A stretch of DNA of 64,000 nucleotides from Muribaculaceae bacterium (lineage in GTDB: Bacteria > Bacteroidota > Bacteroidia > Bacteroidales > Muribaculaceae). The position numbers and the translations under genes were made by a program. The notes beneath the pieces were generated by a model. That model was not told where the DNA came from, did no database searches, and worked only from the letters and a program-made list of their open reading frames with translations. The stretch covers positions 62,001 through 126,000 of the forward strand of contig JAFLTW010000001.1 of the NCBI GenBank assembly GCA_022509085.1, in the 5' to 3' direction. Below are positions 1-7,906 of the stretch, one piece after another (within the stretch, counting starts at the first letter, position 1; every line of letters starts with the position of its first letter).

Positions 1-1
1 G

Positions 2-925
2 GGTGCAGAGATGGCTCTTGCACGTGTAGGTGTGGCCGTAGTGGTGCTCGGTTCGCCGTTCCTTGCAGAACTCGGCGGCAACATCAGTGTGTCACGCCCC
101 ATCGCGGTGGCCATGCTGCTGCTCCTTGTAGGTCTGATTTCCTTTATCGTCTATGCCTTTATGGACAAGAAACTTGAGAAGGAGATCGGCAATACGGAAG
201 AAAAGGACGATCCCTTCAAGGTTTCCGACCTTAAATACATATTCTCCTCGAAGGTATTCTGGATTGTTGCCCTCCTCTGTGTGCTCTATTACTCGGCAAT
301 ATTCCCGTTCCAGAAATACGCCATCAATATGCTTCAGTGCAACCTTGGCATCTCCGCACAGGATGCTGGGTTCGTATTCTTCGTGTTCCCGCTTGGAGCA
401 GCTGCCATCACGCCTGTGCTCGGCAATTTCCTCGACCGCAAGGGTAAGGGTGCCACGATGCTGATTTTCGGAGCCTTGCTGATGATAGTATGCCACCTTA
501 CGTTTGCTTTCGTGCTTCCGGCTACAGGTTCAACACTGATTGCCTATGGTGCTATTATCCTGCTCGGCATAAGCTTCTCTCTCGTTCCGGCATCTCTCTG
601 GCCCTCGGTTCCCAAGCTGGTAGATGGTAAACTTCTTGGTTCTGCATACGCTGTTATCTTCTGGATTCAGAACATAGGCCTTTACGCCTTCCCGATGATT
701 ATCGGTGCCGTTCTGGCAGCCACAAACCCCGGCATAGAGAATCCTCTCGAGTATAATTACACCATTCCGATGGTAGTGTTTGCCGGTCTTGGAGTCCTTG
801 CCCTTGTTCTCGGCATCGCTCTCAAGGCACTCGATGCCAAACATCATTACGGACTCGAAGAGCCCAATATCAAGGGTGAGGCTGAAGAGGCCATCACTCC
901 CGAAGTGCTTGAGGCTGAAATGTAA
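2..925 (+). CDS. MFS transporter, C-terminal part (5' end outside window)
   Basis: The reading frame is open at the left edge of the window, so only the last 307 residues are seen. They show alternating hydrophobic segments typical of the major facilitator superfamily. There is a charged cytoplasmic loop near residues 52-73 (KKLEKEIGNTEEKDD) and then about six further membrane helices. The motif GNFLDRKGKG near residue 141 matches the conserved loop 8-9 motif of the family. The tail (about 30 residues, Glu-rich) is cytoplasmic. Overall it resembles MFSD1-like transporters common in Bacteroidales, but the substrate cannot be told from this fragment. A strong terminator follows 18 bases after the stop. 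Confidence 0.85.
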   Translation, partial: GAEMALARVGVAVVVLGSPFLAELGGNISVSRPIAVAMLLLLVGLISFIVYAFMDKKLEKEIGNTEEKDDPFKVSDLKYIFSSKVFWIVALLCVLYYSAIFPFQKYAINMLQCNLGISAQDAGFVFFVFPLGAAAITPVLGNFLDRKGKGATMLIFGALLMIVCHLTFAFVLPATGSTLIAYGAIILLGISFSLVPASLWPSVPKLVDGKLLGSAYAVIFWIQNIGLYAFPMIIGAVLAATNPGIENPLEYNYTIPMVVFAGLGVLALVLGIALKALDAKHHYGLEEPNIKGEAEEAITPEVLEAEM

Positions 926-942
926 TTATTTTCTTATGCGAT

Positions 943-974
943 AAATAAAAACGCCTGAACAGGCGTTTTTATTT
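943..974 (+). terminator. Rho-independent terminator after the MFS gene
   Basis: A 15-base-pair perfect inverted repeat (943-957 with 960-974) has the GC-rich core CGCCTG/CAGGCG and is followed by a T-run. It lies just after the MFS stop codon. Because the flanking A- and T-runs are symmetric it could work in both directions. Confidence 0.9.
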
Positions 975-999
975 ATATAGCAAGGAATAGAGATAATAT

Positions 1000-2106
1000 A
1001 TGAAGAGATATCTTTCGGTTTTGTTGGTTTCACTTCTATGGCTTTCCGGTTTTGGAGAAACAGTAAGCCAGAAGGAGGCTTCCCGGATTGCCCATATGTT
1101 TTTTAACGAGGCAGCCGGGAAAGTGACTGCGCCGCCAAAACTGGTCTACAACGGGAGGAAACTGACCACCGGAAGACTCTTTACACCCTTTTACGTCTAT
1201 AACACGCCTATGGGAGGATTCGTGATCGTTTCGGCCGACAACAAGGCCTTTCCGATTATCGGATTCAGCCTTAAGGACAGTTTTGACCCCGAGAAATTGG
1301 GAGAGACAGAACTGGCGCTGCTGAAGACTTATGCTCTGGAGGTGGAATATATCCGCTATGACTCTCAACCGGTGGAAGAGACAGTATGGGCCTGGCAGAA
1401 TATCGGCAGCTATATAAACGGAGTTCTTGGAAGCAAGTATGAAGCCACTGATCCTAATATATCTATAGAGGAAGCCGTTACTCTCATCGAGAAGGCCATA
1501 GACAAGGATAATGCCGTCTATTCCGATATCTTTACCCCTGCTCAATGGCAAGATATGGTTGACGAGGAACTGCAGCAGAAGCAATCGGTGGCTCTGGCAA
1601 TAATAGGCAACGATAATCTTTACCCTATCGTGGTGTATGGCAGGCAAGGGAACTTCTACCGTCTGGAGATGACCACACGCAACAGCTGGCTGATGCGTCT
1701 CAATGCCACGGAGATTATCCCTGCCAATATGGTGGCCGTTTCCGGTAGGGTAGAGGTTGCGGAAGAGGAGGATGAGGCAGACGTTCCGTTTGCCGACCTT
1801 GACACCTTCCTGACGGAAGTCTCGCAGATTGAGAGCGAACGCCGGGAATTGCCATCGATTGTAGAACCGCGTCTGAGTCTTGACCCGATAGTCAGATATA
1901 ACGGTTCGGGACACACAGAGATTCTCCTTCCGGAGAGCGCCTTCCTGGCCAGAGTATATAATCTGTCGGGGAGCTTGGTGAGGAGCTTTACGTATTCCGA
2001 CACTCCGATGATTAATGTGGATCTCTCGTCAGAACCTACCGGTTTTTATATAGTGAACATCATTGGCGTTTCAGGCACACCTTACAGTTTTAAATTATAC
2101 AGATAG
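1000..2106 (+). CDS. Secreted protein with Spi-like N-terminus and type IX sorting-like C-terminus
   Basis: The protein is 368 residues long. Residues 1-20 form a signal peptide (KRYLSVLLVSLLWLSGFG). Residues 22-130 resemble the Spi/propeptide domain of C10 (streptopain-like) peptidases: a helix with SRIAHMFF, then MGGFVIVSADNKAFPIIGFS. No C10 catalytic Cys/His domain follows. The middle part (130-280) is acidic and unrecognised. The last 75 residues resemble a type IX secretion sorting domain (RVYNLSGSLV, then GFYIVNI, ending KLYR). It may be a secreted protease inhibitor or an orphan propeptide protein. Function is inferred only from these weak domain likenesses. It follows a terminator and is 2 bases from the next gene. 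Confidence 0.7.
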   Translation: MKRYLSVLLVSLLWLSGFGETVSQKEASRIAHMFFNEAAGKVTAPPKLVYNGRKLTTGRLFTPFYVYNTPMGGFVIVSADNKAFPIIGFSLKDSFDPEKLGETELALLKTYALEVEYIRYDSQPVEETVWAWQNIGSYINGVLGSKYEATDPNISIEEAVTLIEKAIDKDNAVYSDIFTPAQWQDMVDEELQQKQSVALAIIGNDNLYPIVVYGRQGNFYRLEMTTRNSWLMRLNATEIIPANMVAVSGRVEVAEEEDEADVPFADLDTFLTEVSQIESERRELPSIVEPRLSLDPIVRYNGSGHTEILLPESAFLARVYNLSGSLVRSFTYSDTPMINVDLSSEPTGFYIVNIIGVSGTPYSFKLYR

Positions 2107-2108
2107 AT

Positions 2109-2390
2109 ATGTCGCTGCGAGAGTCTAAGTCGATGGCTTGGGGAGCGTTTTTGCTCGTGATAATACTGATTATTGTGGCCATTTGCACCCGTGTGGTTTC
2201 AAGCATATGGGAATACTCAACCATATTTCTGGCATTTATGGCTGTCTTCTGCCATCTGGCGGCTCTTCTGCTTGCGGGTATGAGTAAAGCCGCAGGCAAG
2301 AAACTTGATATGGCGGCACTCGTGTTTGGGGTGTTGGCGATAATAGCGCTAATCGTGGTTTTCATACTAAACTTCTGTGAATTTTACTAA
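2109..2390 (+). CDS. Small three-helix membrane protein, unknown function
   Basis: The product is 93 residues with three predicted membrane helices (about 11-31, 36-57 and 67-89), separated by short basic loops (RESKS, SKAAGKK). I do not recognise a family. The ATG lies 2 bases after the stop of the secreted protein, so the two are probably co-transcribed and translationally coupled. The end of the coding sequence overlaps the first copy of an 11-base direct repeat placed upstream of mdh. Confidence 0.65.
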   Translation: MSLRESKSMAWGAFLLVIILIIVAICTRVVSSIWEYSTIFLAFMAVFCHLAALLLAGMSKAAGKKLDMAALVFGVLAIIALIVVFILNFCEFY

Positions 2391-2418
2391 AAAGGGGATG
2401 TTTTAGGGTGAATTTTAC
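2377..2418 (+). repeat. 11-base direct repeats flanking a small inverted repeat upstream of mdh
   Basis: The sequence GTGAATTTTAC occurs at 2377-2387 and again at 2408-2418, a 31-base offset or about three helical turns. Between them CTAAAA (2387-2392) and TTTTAG (2401-2406) form a 6-bp inverted repeat. The second copy sits just before the mdh -7 element. It could be an operator, or the hairpin may be a weak terminator; this is inference. Confidence 0.4.
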
Positions 2419-2429
2419 ATCAGATTTAT

Positions 2430-2437
2430 TAATTTTG
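2430..2437 (+). promoter_or_regulatory. Putative Bacteroidota -7 element for mdh
   Basis: TAATTTTG fits the TAnnTTTG consensus of Bacteroidota primary promoters and lies 41 bases before the mdh start. No clear TTTG -33 element is found at the usual distance. Confidence 0.5.
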
Positions 2438-2478
2438 CACTCAATAACACTCTAACCTTATAATATTAAGAAAAAGGA

Positions 2479-3408
2479 ATGTCAAAAGTAACAGTTGTAG
2501 GTGCCGGTAATGTAGGTGCCACCGCAGCCAATGTGATGGCTCTCAGAGGAGTAGCCGACGAAGTAGTGATGATCGACATCAAGGAAGGCGTTTCCGAAGG
2601 AAAGGCTATGGACATGATGCAGACGGCTAACATGCTCGACATGAACACTTGCATCAAGGGTGTCACCAACGACTATTCGGCTACTGCCAACAGCGACGTA
2701 GTAGTCATCACTTCCGGTATCCCCCGCAAACCGGGTATGACTCGCGAAGAACTTATCGGTGTGAACGCCGGTATCGTAAAGCAGGTGACTGAGAGCGTGC
2801 TGAAACACAGCCCGAACGCAGTGATCGTATGCGTATCCAATCCTATGGATACCATGACTTATCTTATCCACAAGATTTCCGGACTTCCCAAAAACCGCAT
2901 CATCGGTATGGGTGGAGCACTCGACAGCAGCCGTTTCAAATATTACCTCAGCCAGGCTCTCAAGGCTAACCCCAACGAGGTTGAAGGTTTCGTGATCGGT
3001 GGCCATGGTGACACCACTATGATTCCTATGAAACGTTTCGCTACGCTGCGCGGCATTCCCGTAGAGAAGTTCCTCGACAAGGAAACTATCGATAAGATCG
3101 TGGCTGACACGATGGTTGGCGGCGCCACACTCACCAAGCTCCTCGGAACGAGCGCATGGTATGCTCCCGGTGCGGCTGCAGCGGAGGTGGTTGAGGCTGT
3201 AATCCACGATGAGAAGGCCATCATCCCGTGCTCGGCCCTGCTCGACGGTGAATACGGTGAGAAGGATCTTTGCATCGGCGTTCTCTGCCAGCTTGGCAAG
3301 GGCGGTATCGAAAAGATTATCGACATCGAACTCAACGAAGAAGAAAAGGCTCTCTTCCACAAGAGCGCCGAGGCAGTGAAGGCTACAAACGCCGCACTCC
3401 CCGCATAA
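2479..3408 (+). CDS. mdh: Malate dehydrogenase
   Basis: NAD-dependent malate dehydrogenase (309 residues) interconverts malate and oxaloacetate in central metabolism. The N-terminal Rossmann motif is GAGNVGA (residues 8-14). Substrate-binding arginines lie in SGIPRKPGMTREEL near residue 75, and the catalytic His176 is in VIGGHGDTT. The length and the IGMGGALDSSRF motif fit the LDH-like MDH family typical of Bacteroidales. The start is supported by a purine-rich AAAAAGGA a few bases upstream. The gene stands alone between a promoter element and a strong bidirectional terminator. Confidence 0.96.
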   Translation: MSKVTVVGAGNVGATAANVMALRGVADEVVMIDIKEGVSEGKAMDMMQTANMLDMNTCIKGVTNDYSATANSDVVVITSGIPRKPGMTREELIGVNAGIVKQVTESVLKHSPNAVIVCVSNPMDTMTYLIHKISGLPKNRIIGMGGALDSSRFKYYLSQALKANPNEVEGFVIGGHGDTTMIPMKRFATLRGIPVEKFLDKETIDKIVADTMVGGATLTKLLGTSAWYAPGAAAAEVVEAVIHDEKAIIPCSALLDGEYGEKDLCIGVLCQLGKGGIEKIIDIELNEEEKALFHKSAEAVKATNAALPA

Positions 3409-3436
3409 AAGAGACAGTAAATAGACCCGTAACGAA

Positions 3437-3467
3437 GAAGGTGTCCGCAACTAGTGTGGACACCTTC
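3437..3467. terminator. Bidirectional terminator between mdh and the tsaC-like gene
   Basis: GAAGGTGTCC (3437-3446) pairs with GGACACCTTC (3458-3467). Three more pairs (one G-T) extend inward, leaving a five-base loop. It lies between two convergent genes, 28 bases after mdh and 4 bases after the minus-strand stop, so it can serve both. Confidence 0.85.
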
Positions 3468-3470
3468 ATT

Positions 3471-4085
3471 TTAAAGATCCAGCGAGTCGATCGGCCCTGC
3501 TCCTTCTCTCTCTACGATGATTTCATTACCGGAACAGTCAAGGATGGTGGAAGGCTCAAGACCTCCGTCGGGACCTTGGATCATAAGGTCTACCCTGTCA
3601 TTGTATGCCTCTTCTATAAGTTCAGGGTTGATGCCGTAGTCAGAGTCGGCATACTTGATTGAAGTGGTGAGCAGGGGGTGCCCAAGAGCCTGTGCCAACT
3701 GGCGGTCGGCGGTGAAGTTGGGAATGCGGATGCCTACCATTTTCCTGCGCTTGAATGCAGCAGGAAGGGAATGGGCCGCCTTACAAATGAAAGTGTAAGG
3801 TCCCGGTGTAAGCTCCTTCAACAGTTTGAAGGTGGCATTGTTGATCATTGCGTATTCGGCCGCCATTGAAATGTCACTGCAGATGATGGATAGGTTGGTC
3901 TTCTCCGGATTAATGGATTTCAACCGGCAAACGGCCTCTATTGCTTTTGGGGAAAGGGCATCGCACATTATGGCGTAGAGGGTGTCGGTGGGCGCAATTA
4001 GGGTCATGCCGTCTTTAAGTTCACGGATTGTTTCCTGCACTTGACGCTCGCTCAACTCCTCGCCCCATATTTTGAGTATTCTCAT
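3471..4085 (-). CDS. L-threonylcarbamoyladenylate synthase, YciO/Sua5 family
   Basis: YrdC-domain protein of 204 residues. TsaC/Sua5 proteins make threonylcarbamoyl-AMP from threonine, bicarbonate and ATP for the t6A modification of tRNAs that read ANN codons. Conserved pieces visible are APTDTLYAIMCDA (31-43), the basic stretch KRRKMVGIRIPN (about 112-123), TTSIKYADSD and PSTILDCSG. Features such as ELTPGPYTFI and IICSDISMAAEYA follow the YciO branch more closely than classical TsaC. Whether this is the cell's main t6A enzyme is therefore uncertain. It has its own promoter, divergent from mtnN. Confidence 0.85.
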   Translation of the reverse strand: MRILKIWGEELSERQVQETIRELKDGMTLIAPTDTLYAIMCDALSPKAIEAVCRLKSINPEKTNLSIICSDISMAAEYAMINNATFKLLKELTPGPYTFICKAAHSLPAAFKRRKMVGIRIPNFTADRQLAQALGHPLLTTSIKYADSDYGINPELIEEAYNDRVDLMIQGPDGGLEPSTILDCSGNEIIVEREGAGPIDSLDL

Positions 4086-4107
4086 AATCGTATATTCTAT
4101 CTTTTTG

Positions 4108-4139
4108 CAAATGTAATGTTTTTATTCGAAATAGTAAAA
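4108..4139 (-). promoter_or_regulatory. Promoter for the YciO/TsaC-like gene
   Basis: On the minus strand TACATTTG (4115-4108) matches TAnnTTTG, with TTTT (4139-4136) exactly 20 bases upstream in the -33 position. The distance to the start codon at 4085 is 22 bases. Confidence 0.6.
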
Positions 4140-4166
4140 CAATTTCCTATTTTGGTTGAATTTGAC

Positions 4167-4174
4167 TAATTTTG
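4167..4174 (+). promoter_or_regulatory. Putative -7 element for mtnN
   Basis: TAATTTTG matches TAnnTTTG and lies 26 bases before the mtnN start codon. The TTTG at 4151-4154 is too close to be a standard -33 element, so this is a partial match. Confidence 0.5.
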
Positions 4175-4200
4175 CATAGAATTTATAGAAAATCTAAGGT

Positions 4201-4884
4201 ATGAAGATTGCCATTATATCTGCTATGGATAAGGAGCGGGCTTTGATAGATCCGATGCTCCGGGAAAGCAGAAAGGAAACAATCGACGGGATAGAATACA
4301 GCCGGGGTTTTATCGGCAAGCATGAGGTTGCCCTGGCCAAATGCGGTATAGGCAAGGTGAATGCTGCCGTCAACAACTACAAGGTGATTTCCTCTTTCGG
4401 CCCAGACCTTCTCATAAATACAGGAGTGGCAGGGGGTGCCTCGTTAAAGACGGAGATAGGCGACCTTCTCGTAGCGGACTATGTGGCATACCATGACGTA
4501 TGGTGCGGCCCCGGAACTCAACCCGGAGTGGCCGACGGTATGGAGGTCTTCATGCAGTGTGACCCCGACATCATCCGGATAGCCCATTCTATTTTTGATG
4601 GCAAGCGACTTCAGGTAGGGCTCATATGCAGCGGCGACCGCTTCATCTCGGAAAAGAACGAGGTTGACGAGATTGTGAGACTGTTTCCCGAAGTACTGGC
4701 TGTAGATATGGAGAGTGCAGCCATTGCCCAGGTTTGCTGCTTGGAGGGTGTAAAGTTCAACATCATACGCGTCATCAGCGACACTCCCGGAAGCGGGCGC
4801 AATATGGAGCAATACAAGAATTTTTGGAAGGAGGCTCCGGAACGCACATTCAAGGCTGTGGAAGCCATCCTGTCCAACCTTTAA
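4201..4884 (+). CDS. mtnN: 5'-methylthioadenosine/S-adenosylhomocysteine nucleosidase
   Basis: Hydrolyses methylthioadenosine and S-adenosylhomocysteine to adenine plus the thioribose or ribosyl-homocysteine product, recycling products of SAM-dependent reactions. The protein is 227 residues, the family's usual length. The catalytic residues are in place: Glu12 in AMDKERALI, Glu171 in DMESAAIAQ and the catalytic acid Asp194 in ISDTPG. The glycine-rich segment NTGVAGGAS lies near 76-84. No luxS is seen nearby. The stop codon overlaps an ATG (TAATG) that opens a 19-codon frame before the next gene. Confidence 0.95.
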   Translation: MKIAIISAMDKERALIDPMLRESRKETIDGIEYSRGFIGKHEVALAKCGIGKVNAAVNNYKVISSFGPDLLINTGVAGGASLKTEIGDLLVADYVAYHDVWCGPGTQPGVADGMEVFMQCDPDIIRIAHSIFDGKRLQVGLICSGDRFISEKNEVDEIVRLFPEVLAVDMESAAIAQVCCLEGVKFNIIRVISDTPGSGRNMEQYKNFWKEAPERTFKAVEAILSNL

Positions 4885-4955
4885 TGGATATCCTGAGACA
4901 GACACTTTACATAAGAATTTTACACAGACAACGTATCAAATAACTTATTTAAGAG

Positions 4956-5873
4956 TTGATAGCAGCTTATTTTCAAAACCGGAGAAACCTGGTGATGCCA
5001 TGTGCTCTTATAGGGGGTGCTGTATTCAATAAATGGATGGGATATCTTACTTTCCTTTCGCCATATCTCATCTTTCTGATGCTTTTCATCACATATTGCC
5101 GTTTGTCGCCTCGCCAGATTAAGCCGGGAAGGTTCGACTGGTACCTGCTTGCAATCCAGATTGCCCTGGGTGCCCTGACATACGCACTGCTTTTCTGGGC
5201 TGACCATACGGTGGCGGAAGGTGTCTTCATATGCGTGTTCGTACCCACCGCCACGGCCGCACCTGTAATCACCTCTATGTTGGGTGGCGACATAAAGAAA
5301 GTGGTTACCTATTCATTGGTGAGCAACCTGTTCGTGGCGGTGACAGGGCCGGTGATCCTTGCAGCCATCGGAGATAACAGTTCCCTGAGTTTCGGCCAGT
5401 CGTTTCTGCTGATTCTGAAAGAGGTAGGACCGCTTCTCATAGCTCCGATGCTTTCGGCCTTCGCATTGCAGTATATATGGCCAAAGATGCATGAAAGGGT
5501 AGCCAACCATCAGCAGCTTTCCTTCTATATATGGGCTCTGTCGCTTTTTATAATAGTGGGCGGCTGCGTAAGCTTTGCAATCAATGCATGGACCCCTTCA
5601 TCTACATGGATAATGCTGGCGTTGACTGTAGGAGCAGGAGTTGTATGCATTGCTCAATATATTATCGGAAGGAGATACGGGCGCCGTTTTGACGATCCCG
5701 TATCCGGGGCACAGTCTCTGATGCAGAAGAATACGGTTCTGGCCGTATGGCTTGCGTTGGCCTACATGAATCCGATTGCTTCCATCGGTCCTGCGGCTTA
5801 TATCCTATGGCAAAACATTATCAATTCCTGGCAGATTGCCCGTCATGACAGTTTTCTGATTGTCGGACGTTAA
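4956..5873 (+). CDS. Bile acid:sodium symporter family transporter
   Basis: Membrane protein of up to 305 residues with eight to ten hydrophobic helices. It resembles the BASS (bile acid/sodium symporter, SBF-like) superfamily: KWMGYLTFLSPYLIFLMLFITYC near the start, FVPTATAAPVITSMLGGD (about 93-110) and the C-terminal ALAYMNPIASIGPA, which resembles the conserved cross-over regions. The longest frame starts at a TTG (4956); the ATG at 4995 would remove 13 residues and still leave the first helix. Substrate unknown. Its 3' end overlaps the convergent small Cys-rich gene by 53 bases. Confidence 0.75.
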   Translation: MIAAYFQNRRNLVMPCALIGGAVFNKWMGYLTFLSPYLIFLMLFITYCRLSPRQIKPGRFDWYLLAIQIALGALTYALLFWADHTVAEGVFICVFVPTATAAPVITSMLGGDIKKVVTYSLVSNLFVAVTGPVILAAIGDNSSLSFGQSFLLILKEVGPLLIAPMLSAFALQYIWPKMHERVANHQQLSFYIWALSLFIIVGGCVSFAINAWTPSSTWIMLALTVGAGVVCIAQYIIGRRYGRRFDDPVSGAQSLMQKNTVLAVWLALAYMNPIASIGPAAYILWQNIINSWQIARHDSFLIVGR

Positions 5874-6042
5874 TCCTGTTCTTTAAGTCTTTTGCTTTGC
5901 AATCGGTCGACTGGTCGCAACAGCTGCAACCCCCGCCATCTTTCTTCTTACCGAGCCGGACAATTTTTATTACCCACCACACCAAAGCGATGAGAATGAT
6001 GAGGCAGACGACGGACCATTGCACTATCTCATTGGGTGTCAT
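5821..6042 (-). CDS. Small Cys-rich single-span membrane protein, FeoB-associated-like
   Basis: The protein has 73 residues: one N-terminal membrane helix (about 7-29), a basic stretch, then a Cys cluster GGGCSCCDQSTDC near residues 37-49. This layout resembles the FeoB-associated Cys-rich membrane proteins of Bacteroidota, although no feoB is in the window. The start codon overlaps the topB stop by four bases (ATGA), so it is translationally coupled to topB. The last 18 codons overlap the 3' end of the convergent transporter. The C-terminal half is polar and unrecognised. Metal binding by the cysteines is inferred. Confidence 0.6.
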   Translation of the reverse strand: MTPNEIVQWSVVCLIILIALVWWVIKIVRLGKKKDGGGCSCCDQSTDCKAKDLKNRINVRQSENCHDGQSARN

Positions 6043-7898
6043 TTTTCTCCTTTCTTTGGTTTGGAAGAGCCAGATTTTTTTATTGGCTTGGATAGTTCCG
6101 TCTGGATTCTGCGGTTGGAAGAGTCGGAGATTACGGCCGTTGTTATGCTCTGGATGTGCTGCTTAAGCTGGTCGATGAAGTCTTGAGGCGCATACTGTCC
6201 CCTTTCGATTTCCCGAAGTCTGCCTTCCCAAATACCGGTAAGTTTCGGACTCTTGAGCAGTTCCTCGTGAATTAGATTGATAAGGTCCACTCCGGCCTGG
6301 GTGGCTTTAAGAGCCTTCCGTTCCCTGACTATATATCCCCGTTTAAATAGAATCTCGATGATGGCAGCTCTTGTGGAGGGGCGCCCGATACCGTTAGCTT
6401 TAAGCGCCTCGCGCAGGGCTTCGTCTCCCACCTGCGAACCGGCAGTCTCCATGGCACGGAGAAGAGTTGCCTCAGTGTAATATTTTGGAGGTTGGGTGGT
6501 TTTCTTGGCAAGGAAAGGAGAGTGGGGCCCGGATTCCCCTAAAGTGAATTCCGGCAGGATCTTCTTATCATCCTCTGTTTCCTTCTCCTTCTCATCAGCT
6601 GTGGCTTTATTATTGAATATTATCTTCCAACCGAGGTCGTTAATCACTTTTCCCGATGTCTTGAAATCGACATTGCCCGTCTTTCCCTTCACAGTGGTCT
6701 GCGTGAATTTACATTCAGGGTAAAATGCAGCTATGAAGTGCCGGGCCACTGTGTCAAACACATTTCTTTCACGCTCTCCAAGGTCGGCAGGGAATTGTAC
6801 TCCGGTTGGGATTATGGCATGATGGTCGGTGATTTTGGAGTTGTCGAAGGTCTTTTTGCTCTTTTTGAGTTTCTTGCCCCGTAAGGGTTCGAGCAACTGC
6901 TGGTAGTCTTTCAGCCCGTTGAGGATGCCTCCGCATTTGGGATACATGTCTTCCGGAAGATAGGTGGTGTCAACGCGGGGATAGGTAGTAACCTTTCGTT
7001 CGTAGAGGGTCTGGATCAGTTTCAATGTCTCGTCTGCCGAGTAGCCGTATTTCTTGTTACATTCCACCTGAAGCGACGTGAGGTCCATAAGACGCGGTGG
7101 CTCCTCCTTGCCCGCTTTCTTCTGGATGTCTGTGACCTTGAAAGTCTCTCCGATGATTTTCTCAACAGCAATCTTACCTTTGTCTTCCGTTTCGAAGGCC
7201 TTGAGTTGGGCCGTGAAGACGGTGTCGCGGTATTTTGTCTTCAGCTCCCAGGAATCTTTAGGCACGAAGTTTTCAATCTCCTTCTGCCTGTTTACGATCA
7301 TTGCAAGTGTGGGGGTCTGCACCCTTCCAACAGATAGGATGTGTCCACGCTCGGATGCATATTTCAGAGTGTATAGCCTCGTAGCGTTAATGCCGAGCAA
7401 CCAGTCGCCGATAGCCCGGCAGAGACCGGCAAGGTAGAGGGGTTCGAGGTCTTTCTCGGGTCGGAGGTTCAGGAAACCGGTTTTGATGGCCTCGTCGGTG
7501 AGGGAAGATATCCAGAGCCGCTTCACAGGTTTCTTACAACCTGCTTTCTGCATCACCCATCTCTGGATGAGTTCGCCCTCCTGGCCGGCATCGCCGCAGT
7601 TGATTATCTCGTCACAGTCGGCGATAAGCTGGCAAAGCACTTTGAACTGTTGCTCCACTCCGCGATCGTTAATGAGCTTTATGCCGAAACGAGGGGGAAT
7701 CATAGGAAGCGAAGACAAAGCCCATCTTTTCCATACGTCGGTATAGTCAGATGGGTCTTTGAGGGTGCAGAGGTGTCCGAATGTCCAGCTTACCCAGTAA
7801 CCGTTGCCCTCGAAATAACCGTTTCGCCTGACGTTGGCTCCCAGAATCTGAGCTATGGTCTGCCCGACACTCGGTTTCTCAGTGATGCAGAGTATCAT
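6039..7898 (-). CDS. topB: DNA topoisomerase III
   Basis: Type IA topoisomerase (619 residues) that passes single strands and decatenates DNA. The TOPRIM domain is at the N-terminus (MILCITEKPSVGQ, and CGDAGQEGELI with its acidic metal ligands). The catalytic Tyr306 lies in TTYPRVDTTYL, and GILSVGRVQTPT-type residues (GHILSVGRVQTP) near 187 fit the family. The HAIIPTG and GIGRPSTRA motifs are also present. There are no C-terminal zinc fingers. It is the middle gene of a mazG-topB-small-protein operon, 8 bases after mazG. Confidence 0.95.
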   Translation of the reverse strand: MILCITEKPSVGQTIAQILGANVRRNGYFEGNGYWVSWTFGHLCTLKDPSDYTDVWKRWALSSLPMIPPRFGIKLINDRGVEQQFKVLCQLIADCDEIINCGDAGQEGELIQRWVMQKAGCKKPVKRLWISSLTDEAIKTGFLNLRPEKDLEPLYLAGLCRAIGDWLLGINATRLYTLKYASERGHILSVGRVQTPTLAMIVNRQKEIENFVPKDSWELKTKYRDTVFTAQLKAFETEDKGKIAVEKIIGETFKVTDIQKKAGKEEPPRLMDLTSLQVECNKKYGYSADETLKLIQTLYERKVTTYPRVDTTYLPEDMYPKCGGILNGLKDYQQLLEPLRGKKLKKSKKTFDNSKITDHHAIIPTGVQFPADLGERERNVFDTVARHFIAAFYPECKFTQTTVKGKTGNVDFKTSGKVINDLGWKIIFNNKATADEKEKETEDDKKILPEFTLGESGPHSPFLAKKTTQPPKYYTEATLLRAMETAGSQVGDEALREALKANGIGRPSTRAAIIEILFKRGYIVRERKALKATQAGVDLINLIHEELLKSPKLTGIWEGRLREIERGQYAPQDFIDQLKQHIQSITTAVISDSSNRRIQTELSKPIKKSGSSKPKKGEK

Positions 7899-7906
7899 CC
7901 GGAAAT

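Noticed and set aside
2482-3450. Long minus-strand reading frame (322 codons) opposite mdh
   Set aside because: It lies wholly antisense to a certain gene, has no family likeness, and is explained by codon bias of mdh. The same applies to other long antisense frames, for example 1036-1914, 33209-34033, 48533-49438, 52975-53772 and 55045-55923.
4734-4943. 69-codon plus-strand frame over the end of mtnN
   Set aside because: Its 5' two-thirds are out-of-frame mtnN sequence. Only the last 19 codons, opening at the TAATG overlap, are worth a note.
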